In this document: piece after piece, positions 55,074-64,000 of the stretch
Position numbering within the stretch: position 1 is the stretch's first letter
Layout: every line of letters starts with the position of its first letter
Assembly (NCBI GenBank): GCA_030704615.1
Contig: CM060731.1
Span: 23,806,001 to 23,870,000 of the forward strand
DNA: 64,000 nucleotides
Direction of reading: 5' to 3'
DNA from: Takakia lepidozioides
Lineage: Eukaryota; Streptophyta; Takakiopsida; Takakiales; Takakiaceae
Translations under genes and position numbers: made by a program
Notes under the pieces: generated by a model
Told to the model about the DNA's origin: nothing
Databases searched by the model: none
Seen by the model: only the letters and a program-made list of their open reading frames with translations

Positions 55074-55608
55074 CTGGAGCTAGCAGAACGTGTGGCAAAA
55101 AGCATCCTTGAGAGGGATCCACAGCACGATGCGCTTATGTGCTGCTATCAAACATCTATGCTGCAGCAGGCAGGTGGGACGATAAGGCAAAGGTGAGAAA
55201 AATGATGGAGGACAGAGGTGTCAGAAAGCGGCCAGGGTCCAGCTCCATTGAGATCAAAAACCAGGTCCATGATGAATTACATCCAGAAATTAAAGAAATC
55301 CATGCTGAGCTGGACAGGTTGACTGGGCAGATGTAGGAAATCGGGTATATGACTGACACACACTCCGTAATGCATGAATTTGAGGAGGAGAGTTCTTTCT
55401 GCCACCACAGTGAGAAGCTGGCCATTGCCTTTGGGCTCATCAACACCCCCCCTGGTACGCCTATCCGTGTGATTTTTAAAGAACCTTCGTGTGTGTGATG
55501 ACTGCCACTCTGCCACCAAGTTCATTTCCAAGATTGTTGGGAGTCAGGGATGCCAACCGCTTCCACCACTTCAAAGATGGGGTTTGTTCTTGTGGGGATT
55601 ACTGGTGA
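55074..55608 (+). pseudogene. Broken E/DYW tail of the PPR gene
   Basis: Downstream of the TAA the coding sequence is still recognisable: LELAERVAKSILERDPQ; then, after a one-base loss near 55,137, LLSNIYAAAGRWDDKAKVRK and GSSSIEIKNQVHDEL; a TAG at 55334; [21 protein letters not shown] with the deaminase HSE zinc site; an extra T near 55,475; then [10 protein letters not shown] (zinc Cys pair); a small deletion near 55,545; and finally [19 protein letters not shown] ending with TGA 55606-55608. At least five lesions separate this from a working DYW cytidine deaminase domain. Confidence 0.85.
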
Positions 55609-56929
55609 GACAAGCAACATCATGAAGGAATTGCACCACCTCAAAGGCAAGGATCAGTTTTGGTCGTCATCACTACAGAGCACAAATTCTGAAAGAAACA
55701 GCTTGTGTTATTAAGTGGGACAGTCAGTAGTCCCCTTTCGCATGGTGATGCTCAAATGCAGGCTCATTATCAAGCACCAGCAGTGTACTTCAATTGAATA
55801 GCAGATTCAGGGCATCATTCATGTATGGGAGGACTCAGCTTCCAGCTAATAGTGGACATGAAGAAAATACTTGATGAGCTTCCCTGATGCCTCTGGCTAC
55901 AACACAAACTGCTTGAGGGGGTGAGAGAAGAAAGGGATCCCGGAAGCAATAGCACCCGGATGGAAGTATCTTCCCTTGAAACATTCATAACACGTCATGC
56001 AAGATAAAACAGTTTGAAATACCGATGATCAGGTTGGTGTTCCTTCACCCCCTAACTTCCTCAGCTTTATTTTCACTTTGTACTTACATATTGTTGGCAG
56101 GCACTGGGCTGCGCAGTCATGGTGGTTACACTCTCTTTTCTGTTTTTTGTTTTTTGTTTTTTTTTTCTCCCTTATAAAGAGTGCTATCATTGTCAAACAA
56201 CTATAGGTGGGGTCTGTGCCATGTGGTCAGTGGTCTGGCATCTTTGCTGATCTAGGTGCAATGGTATATTTTGTTGTTTTTGTTTTTATTTATTTATAAA
56301 ATGAAAGGGAACAGAGAATAGAGGCCCTAATAATCAAATTAATAAAAACGGAAGGGCCGAAGCCAAAAAGCATATAAGTACCACCCTGAAACCATAAACT
56401 AACAATTAAAACCTCAGCAACAATAGGCTTCTGAGGTATCTCAAATCCAACGTAGTTGAGGTTTAAAAGAAAAGAGAAGAACGAGGAAAAAATAACCTGT
56501 TAGAGGGGATACCATCCTGGGACCAAGATAAAGAATCCAAGCTCAGGGGGAGCTTCGCGTCTAATGAGAGCAAGAAGCAAAGGCCATAGAACAGCTAAAA
56601 GCAGAAGGGGGCTAAAGAGGAGAATAAGAAAATCAGGAGGACAAGTGTAAAAGCTACTTTGAAGGGGGGTTGGTATCGCATAGCACAGAGTTAAGATAAA
56701 CTAGTATAGCGTCATGGGAGAATCGAGCTACTGAGAAGTCAGCTCATCAAGATAGGTGACACAACGGCCCGTGAGCAGAATCCACGGTTAGGGGGGTAAT
56801 ATGTACTTCAGCGGAAATACAAATAATAGGTGGACATAGGGACTTTACTGAGCTAATAGGCGATACATCAAATCTGAATATAACTTAAACCTGAAGATCA
56901 GAATCCCCATGCACCTGTCAGATAGTTTG

Positions 56930-59235
56930 AACCTCTAGCCAAGTTTCGTTGGCGAAACCGAAAATACAAGTTTTGTTGGCAAAATCCATTTTCATTTCGC
57001 TGGCGAAACTCATTTTCTGGGTGGTTATTGGGGATGTTTTAAACACAATGTTACCAAATGTCACAATGTTTACATGCACAGGTCATTGTGCTCACGCGAC
57101 TTAAGCTTTGGACGATTAATTTCATGAATTTTTCGCTTGAGCATAGTTTTCGGAGAGTTTCGTATTTCTTACTGCGTGAGCGCATTTGGGTTTCGCAATA
57201 GCATATTCTCAAGAATATTCTAGAATATGCGGAATATTTCTTTGTGCTCACTCCCGCTGGCGTGAGCCTGCTCACATGCTAACCAACCCCCTTTGAAGGC
57301 CAAAATCAAGATGCGTTTTGGATTTGTTATGACACTTGCGGGTTCGCCAATTCATCTCCGGATCGTCCCCTTCCAAGTGAGGGCTCCCATTCTTTGGGGA
57401 GCCATTCATGCCAGATAATTCTGAAGTCGGAAAGTCTGGTCGAAAAATGTCTGGTGGAATGATGTCATCCTCGCCCATTGGGTACTGTGAGCGTAACCAA
57501 ACTAGAATATTTTATAGATCCTCAAAACATCATGTGAACATGCTACAACGAAACTAAAATGCGCTCATGCCACTAAAATGCGAAACTAAGATTTGTGCTC
57601 ACACAAAACTCTCTTTTTTATTTTAGTTTTAGTTTTAGTTTCTGGTATTCTCTTCTGAAATTATTTTGCAAACGTGACTGTATGTGCTCGCGTGAGCACA
57701 CAAATTGAAGTAGTTTCGCTAGCGAAATGCAGCATTTCCGGTCTTTCCTTCTTTTCGGGTGCGTGGTGCATGTGTGGCTTACCATCACTAATTTTTAAAT
57801 TTTTGGGTTTTTTTCGCAATTTATAATTTTATAATATTAAAATCAGTGTTTTGGTATGAAATATCTGTGTTTTACGGAGAGTTTTAGTTTAAATATACTG
57901 ATAGACCGTGTAACTGACCCTATTAACGTAGCAGTACCCTATGTCTGCGTATGACTTCTATTTCCTTTGCAAACATATTGCCCGTATAACCGCAGACTGT
58001 GCTCACGCCTGTTTTTTTCCCCTACCCGTGCCTTTTCTGCTCACGAAATACCAGCTTCCCCAAGAGAAGTCAGACTCTGCATGAACTTGTTGTCATCTGC
58101 TCTCCAAACATTTGCAAATAACTTACTTGTCAGTCTGAAGAGGCTGGACAGCTTGCTTTTTGCCATCATCTTGCATGACATTTAGTGCACTCGATGTGTG
58201 ATGCTCTTAAGATGGTAGTAGCTTTGGGGAAGCTATCAAATTTTTGGATACTTGGCCGCCACTCATAATTATGGGCAAGGTTGCATGGATTACGGCCTGC
58301 CAGCGTAAAACACTTGCTAATTACCAATACATTGGTATTAGTTAACTTTAGTATTAGTTAGTGTCTATATAATATTTTAATTCAATTAGTTAGTATTTCT
58401 AAGTACTTTGATAAGTTTGGAATTTTAAAAGGAGAGGCACTCTTCAAAAAATGGTTGAAGAATTTTCTTGAAATCTTGGCCCCGGGTTGATAAGAGTGGG
58501 TTATCATCCATGTTTGATTGATAATGGGCTTGATTGATGGGTGACGTCATGCACGTGGACGGCATGGGGATGGGCGATCATGTAATTGGGGTATTCATGT
58601 ATTGAACTGCGGGCGGCTGGGCGGCGGAGCCTCCCAAGGGAGGTCCGGGTGGGCCGTCCCTGTAGGGTATTCAACTCCCCCAGCACTTCTATTTTTTATT
58701 TATTTTTAATTTTAAAAGAAGGATCAGGCCTTGAGAACTTTACTGCAAAATGAGGGGAAAAAAATAAAACCCCATATAACACCCTAAGGGTCACACACCG
58801 CAGTCAGTGAGGGGGGATCCAGAGCCTGCACCTTGGAGTGCAGAGATCAACCAAAATATTACCGAACCATCCTAACCACCCCTGTAGTGCCCATAACAGC
58901 ACAAAACAAGTATGCGTCTAAGCATCAATTATCGAGAAGAACTCCTATTACTTGGCTTGATTGATAACCCTGGGTACGTAAATTATTAAGTAAATCTAAT
59001 AGTGGTCTCCGATGGGGTATGTCCCCGACTCACACCGCCAACACCCGACACCGGCGGGTCTTACAGAAAATAATAACCTCCCAACATTTGTAAATACTGG
59101 ATGGCTTACAGCAAAGATTTGCAATACTTTTTTCTTGTGTGAGCACATTTCATTTCTCCATAACATAAATTTCTCTGGACATTCCCAAAATATTATGTGG
59201 AGTCTCTTGTTGTGCTCACATGAGCATATGCAGTC
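56930..59235. repeat. Cluster of TGCTCAC/GTGAGCA and TTTCG-GCGAAA palindromes
   Basis: TGCTCAC or GTGAGCA occurs exactly at about 57089, 57244, 57269, 57597, 57690, 58000, 58038, 59140 and 59213, several times as near-palindromes (GTGCTCGCGTGAGCAC; TGCTCACATGAGCA). TTTCGTTGGCGAAA, TTTCGCTGGCGAAA and TTTCGCTAGCGAAA occur at about 56946, 56996 and 57713. Nine exact 7-mers in 2.3 kb is far above chance. Confidence 0.7.
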
Positions 59236-60480
59236 ACATTACCCAACCTCATTTGTTGGAGCAAGACCCTATTAAAAATATATGAAGCACACAAAGTGCA
59301 ACTTACGAAAGGTTTCCTTTAAAAAAATAAAATGGTTTTTATGTTCTTAAAACAAAACACACACACACACGTCCAAATCAGAGCCATAAGGTTCCATCGA
59401 TGCCTAGGTTTCTCATTTTAAATTTATACTTTCTCACTTAACCACCAGAAATTTATGTTTTAAGAGCTCTAGTTCAATCGTCGAGAGTCACCACAATGTT
59501 TGACCTATGCTGCGAACAAGACAATATTCTGGGCCTGACTTAAGAGTCTAATTTCTGTGTCTAACTAGTGTCAATTATTTATTATTATTATTTTGAAATA
59601 AAAAAAATCATATATTTGAAATTATGATAATAGTTTTCATATTCAATTTAATTTAAATAACAATTAAATTCTCATAATTGTCTTGTTTTCTTTTCCTGTT
59701 TACATTGAAGTATGGTATTTACTCTGGTTTTTTATATTATATTATAACCACCAACAAGAACTCCACACTCAAACTTGGTCTTGAAATTTGACTAAGGGCA
59801 TTACCATAGTGAGCTAGATCACGACAAAGAAGTTCCCTAACATTTCGGATTTCTAGGCAATAGTCCCTGGAAACCTACTTCCGCGTAGAGGCTCCACATA
59901 AGCACACATCACATTGCCTTCTAGTTGTCGTTCCTCCTGTGTGGTAGGTGAGGGTGTCAGTTTACGATCCATCAACCAATCAGCAGGCTACGTTTGTTTC
60001 AACTACCGCTCATGTGGTAGTGCCCTAAGTGCTAAGTTATATAAAAATGGACTAAGAAAAGTTACACAAGACATGGGTGACACTAGTCTGGGGTTGTAGT
60101 TTTGGCTGGGATGACGATACCCCATATTACAATAGCCCCCCATCAAAGAATCAAACCCAAAATCTCGTTGCCTACAATGCAATCACTTTACCAACATATT
60201 TAACCACTCCACAACACCCTCTTGGGTTCTTAAGTATTTAATAGTGAAACCTAGGTAAGAGGGGGTAGAGTGGGAAGGATTTGAATGGCCCTCGCCAGAG
60301 GAGCCCAGGTTGTCGGAAGCCGGCAAAAGTACGGACGAATATATATTTATATATACTAGGGTAGGTAGCGTGTGTCGTTGGTCCATGTGTGAAAAATTGA
60401 AATCTAAGACCAAATGTAATTTCCTATGAATCCAAGCGCGTCTTGTATGTTAAGGCCCATCTAAGCCCAAGTGTAATCTC

Positions 60481-60805
60481 CTCTAGTGTCATTCGACTAA
60501 CAATTAATTTTGTAATTTAGTTGAATTTTAAGCGACCAATATCGCTCATATTTCTATGATTCTCGGCCCGTAGGTCCAAATTTTGTGAACCCAAGTCGGT
60601 GCACCCTACTTATCGAGGGCTTAATTTCAACGGTACTGTCGCCTCTATCTAGCAACCTCCAGTGTCATTTCTACACTTGAATTTATAGTTTATTTGAATT
60701 TTCAGCTACCAAAATTGTTTATAATTCCATAAGTCTTGGCCCTTATGTCTAAATTTTGTGAAACTAAGTCGGTGCACCCTACTCATCGAGGGCTTTCCAA
60801 CGGTA
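60481..60805. repeat. Two-copy tandem repeat of about 175 bp
   Basis: CTC(T/C)AGTGTCATT, TTGAATTTT, TCTAAATTTTGTGAA and AAGTCGGTGCACCCTACT(T/C)ATC are found in the same order at about 60,481-60,640 and 60,657-60,805. Spacing between landmarks is 173-176 bases. Confidence 0.8.
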
Positions 60806-61608
60806 CTAAAACACATGGCCTCAACATAGGAGACACAATTGGATACAGAAGGGATTGCACTTGGACTTAGATGACACTAGACACTTGGGCCAACGGCACA
60901 GGCTACCCTAATATATAGGAGGCCAACCCAAGTTAGCATAAATAAGAGCCTTTTCCCCTTTGCAGGTTCGCCCCCTGTTACTTAGAGGTGGGCTCTATAA
61001 AAGGGCAGCAATGACAACAACAACAGGTCCGCTGATGGAACACCCAAGCTAAGATCTTTGTCAAATTGAAAACAAAGGATCATAATTCTATCCAGCTCAG
61101 AGGGGAGCAGACTAAACTGCAAAGTGAAACACAGGCAGAAGATGCCAGCACCAAAACCAAGGAACAGAAAACCAAAGAAGCCCAACGGAGACCTCTCCCA
61201 AGTTTGTTTAACGTCCAGTGAATCTAGTGAATCCAGTGAATCTCGAGCTACGAAGAAAGAGACCAAGCCCAACTAAAGCAGAGCATAACAGAAGCAATGC
61301 CAACTACAACAGAAGAGAAACCCCAAAAAAATCACTTAACCCATCCTATCAAACTTGAAGTAAGACAGAAAGGGGTAAAGGGGATCTTGAATCAATATAC
61401 TATCCATCAAAATTTGCATCCGTGTATTGTGACGGCATGCAATGTCATTCATGATGCATGTCTTACGGAATCATGTAAAAGGTGACAGAGTAACAGCACA
61501 ACTCTTCGTAAGGTACCATCAATAGAGAGAGTGCTTGGGCCCAGGCTTCACTGCTCTTGGAGCTTCGTTTGATTTGATCAACAGGGCGAGTTAAGAACTC
61601 ATGTAATA

Positions 61609-62336
61609 CCGTCCCTGGACAACCGTTTAGGCATTTTTGCGCCTAATAATAAAATCAATCAATCAGAAATTAGGCATGTTTTGAAAACAATTTCTCAAAT
61701 TAGGCATCTTCATGCTATAATTTTTTAGAATCAGGCACATGAGAAGAGAAAACATTTATTTTCTTAAGAATTAAATTACAAAATAGACACCCAATGCCCA
61801 TGGCCCCTTCTAGGCTCCAGCTACCTTTTATTTCCTTTGAAACCCTAAAAATGCCCGTCTTTGTTGTACACGGTGCTCCAAGGCTCAAGCTGGTACAGGC
61901 AAGCTCTCCCTTGGCTCTCACACTTTAGGTGAGTTCAATATTGATAGTCCACACTAGTGTAGGCAAGTTGGTACAGGGCTTTGGTACATTGGTCATTGGG
62001 TAGGCACGCTGGTTCATGGCTTTGATACATTGGTCATTGGGTACACTAGTTTTCATATTGGTATGCTGATGCACTCTTACATAATGGTACTCTTGAGTTG
62101 TGGTAGGCTGGTAGGCTAGTTATTTCCGCACGCATATATTTGTATTGATTTTTGTTCAAAGAAATTTTGATCTTATTACAAACAACATGAGAAGAGTTTT
62201 TTGGTGGAATTTTTGGGCATTAGGCACTTGGTCCCATAATCTCCCAACAATTAGGCCAAAATCTGAAAAATTCACAAAATTGATTAGGCACTTTTATTTT
62301 GAATTAATTATCGCCTAAACGGTTGTCCAGGGACGG
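61609..62336. mobile_element. Stowaway/mariner-like element with TA duplication
   Basis: The left end CCGTCCCTGGACAACCGTTT continues AGGC, and the right end is its exact reverse complement: 24 perfect inverted bases. TA flanks both sides (61607-61608 and 62337-62338), as in the Tc1/mariner superfamily. The interior is AT-rich, repeats AATTAGGCA motifs in both orientations and contains no transposase, so it is non-autonomous (728 bases, long for a Stowaway MITE). Confidence 0.85.
61959..62041. repeat. 41-bp tandem duplication inside the Stowaway-like element
   Basis: TAGGCA-G-TGGT-CA-GGCTTTG-TACATTGGTCATTGGG is present twice, at 61,960 and 62,001. Confidence 0.8.
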
Positions 62337-62339
62337 TAG

Positions 62340-62985
62340 TGTCTGTAGATGCCTGGGAGATGAGAAATGAGGAAGTGTTGCATCCGACCTTTGCGATCAT
62401 TTATTGTACGCATGCACTAAAGCCAAAGGGAGAACTAAGCTAAGTAAGAGCATCGTCCAAGACAATGAAGTCCTTAACCCCTTGGTAGCTCGGCCATCTC
62501 AGGAGGATCGAATGCCACCCTCATGGAAATTCGAAGACAAATTCGGGTATGGCGTTTGCTATCTGAGCAGCCAGGTCGGGTGTTGATTGTTGTCAAAGGT
62601 GTGACGAGAGTGTGATACTTGATATAACCAATATAGACCCGCCCAACACGGATACGTATTATCATTATCTCTCTCTTACTGTGAATCTTGTAGTTAGTAT
62701 CTTTGACTTACTTTAATGGAATCTAAGTTTTCCACCTGGACTTTGTCGCCATGGCCGTCAGTTTCTACAGTTGCGACGAGCTCTCGATCGCTTCAACCGA
62801 TGCGGACTTGGACTTACGACAATTGCGGAGCAGATTGAACAGGAGCTGCTGAGGTGACATTGGTGTAGCGAGAGTTCATAAACCCACAACAGGTGCTGCA
62901 AACTTCTTTACTTCTGGTGTGGGAGAGAGTGTTGCAGGTGGGTGATTGCATGTGTGACAGAGCGAGGTACAATCGGGAGGGAGCA
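62340..62985. other. P450 upstream region
   Basis: This spans from the Stowaway-like element to the P450 start. It should contain the promoter and leader. No further gene is seen and no TATA box is convincing. The TA target site is about 650 bases upstream of the start codon, so the element may lie in promoter sequence. Confidence 0.35.
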
Positions 62986-62988
62986 GCT

Positions 62989-63785
62989 ATGGATCAATCG
63001 AGGGCGCAGTTTTGGAGTGGGGTGATGGATGGGAGCTGGTTTGTGAACGTAGGCACAATGCCTTTTGTTCTTGGGTTCATGGTGTTGGTGGTGTCAGCCG
63101 TCTTCCTATTGAACGGAAGAGTCAATGCATTTATCGAAGGAAGGGAGAGCAGGCGAGCAAGAGCCCCCAAGGGCAACGTTTGGATTTTTCCATTGATAGG
63201 CGAAACTCTGTCGTTTTTGAGCCAGCCTGACAGCTTCATCGACAAACGCCGTATCAGGTTCTGTCCCCACTTTCTCTCAAATCTTCCCTTTAAATCAAGT
63301 GTAATATTACCTGGAACACATCTACTGTTTCGGATAGCAGACCTCTAGGCGGTGGTGGAATTCATATTGTGCTCTAGGACGGCCTACGAGGACCAACACT
63401 CGCTTCAACGCAAGCGGATTGTCACAGGCTGTGAGCGCGCTACATGGCAATTTGGGGTTGATTTGAATTCGTATCGTTTCACACATTCTAGCAATCTCAA
63501 AAACAGTCAATTGACCCCTGGAACGCTCAATCTCTCTCCGGTGAAGATTATGAGGGATGAAGGAAGGGAGAGTAGGAAATCATTTAGTGACGAGAACTGA
63601 TTGCATGGCAGATACGGCGACACGTTCTCAGCACATTTAATGGGCGAGAAATCAATCGTAGCCACCACACCGGAAGCTGCCAAATTTGTGCTGTCGACAG
63701 CACAATCCTCCTTTGGCACAGGCTACCCCTCAAACATCAAATTCATCATATCCGATACCGCCATGGCGGGAGACAAACATTCCAG
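62989..63785 (+). CDS. Cytochrome P450, CYP85-clan type (first two exons)
   Basis: Exon 1 runs from ATG 62989 to 63257 and exon 2 from 63612 to 63785; they join in phase (AG|A). The intron is GT-AG. The product starts with a membrane anchor (about residues 24-42, FVLGFMVLVVSAVFLL), then a basic hinge (GRESRRARAPKG), the Pro/Gly-rich WIFPLIGETLSFL motif that opens plant P450s, RYGDTFSAHLMGEKSIV, and TTPEAAKFVLSTAQSSF. This pattern fits CYP85-clan enzymes acting on sterol, terpenoid or hormone substrates at the ER; the exact family cannot be told. An alternative start lies at 62950 in frame. The I-helix, ExxR and heme-Cys regions lie beyond the window. Confidence 0.85.
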
Positions 63786-64000
63786 GTATGTACAGTCCTA
63801 ATATTGCACATCATTTGTGTTCTGCCATACTTGAAGTCCACCATATTACACGAGAAACAGTGTTGTAAGTCTCATACATGGAGGAAAGATGGAGGGAAAA
63901 GAAAAGCACCCCGGATCTACAGACTACAGACCACCCAGTTTGTCACTCATCCCTTTTTGGCAACTGCGTGATTTGGCCTTGAACATGCTCACAACAGGTT

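Larger units (their letters stand above)
55700..61600. other. Long gene-free stretch
   Basis: No coding region could be supported. 56,280-56,960 and 58,690-58,960 are A-rich and have the look of old mobile-element sequence. 56,930-59,230 carries a cluster of short palindromes (separate entry). 59,340-59,370 includes a short CA run, and 59,570-59,750 is very AT-rich. A two-copy repeat lies at 60.5-60.8 kb. Confidence 0.4.

Noticed and set aside
62471-62500. Second piggyBac end (TTAACCCCTTGG)
   Set aside because: No partner end with matching inverted sequence and TTAA was found nearby.

Overview
The window is nuclear DNA of a land plant, most likely a non-seed lineage (moss, lycophyte or fern; I cannot separate these from one window). 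Evidence: spliced plant-type genes (sphingolipid delta-4 desaturase, plastid-type sulfiredoxin, ferredoxin-like protein, P450, DYW-type PPR) with GT-AG introns, scattered in a long background of decayed Ty3/gypsy-like, Mutator-like, LINE, hAT-like, mariner/Stowaway-like and piggyBac-like elements. Genes are sparse.

Layout. 1-23.8 kb is a nested block of transposable elements: two decayed copies of an unusual LTR-element accessory protein (1-3.5 kb, with an internally inverted segment, and 6.0-8.9 kb), an LTR with an internal CACAGCC minisatellite (3.57 kb, and inverted at 22.87 kb), a Ty3/gypsy reverse transcriptase/RNase H fragment (4.67-5.27 kb), a Mutator-like transposase with SWIM finger (9.5-12.9 kb) with opposite-strand companion ORFs and a 64-bp tandem array (14.3-14.8 kb), a nearly complete minus-strand Ty3/gypsy element (15.1-22.9 kb), and a 104-bp tandem array (22.9-23.8 kb). 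27.2-30.0 kb holds an intact four-exon sphingolipid delta-4 desaturase gene, followed by tandem fragments of the V-ATPase subunit B C-terminus and a LINE 3' end with a TTTCA tail. 33.0-34.2 kb holds exons of a 2Fe-2S ferredoxin-like gene, followed by a 5'-truncated LINE (34.8-37.7 kb) that itself carries an insertion. 42.2-43.7 kb is a TTAA-flanked piggyBac-like element with a nested MITE candidate. 45.4-46.6 kb is a complete four-exon sulfiredoxin gene on the minus strand. 47.6-55.6 kb is an inverted duplication of a PPR-DYW gene: a decayed minus copy (with a hAT-like insertion in its flank) and a plus copy whose PPR array is open but whose E/DYW tail is broken. 56-61 kb is gene-free with a cluster of short palindromes; 61.6-62.3 kb is a Stowaway-like element; the window ends in the first two exons of a membrane-anchored cytochrome P450.

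The host genes do not form an operon or obvious cluster. They serve separate housekeeping roles: sphingolipid desaturation, peroxiredoxin repair, plastid-type electron transfer and organelle RNA processing. The main themes are TE decay with stop codons mostly at former glutamine codons, small inversions inside TE copies, and TE tails abutting gene ends. All identifications were made by eye from translated motifs and splice signals; no database search was run.
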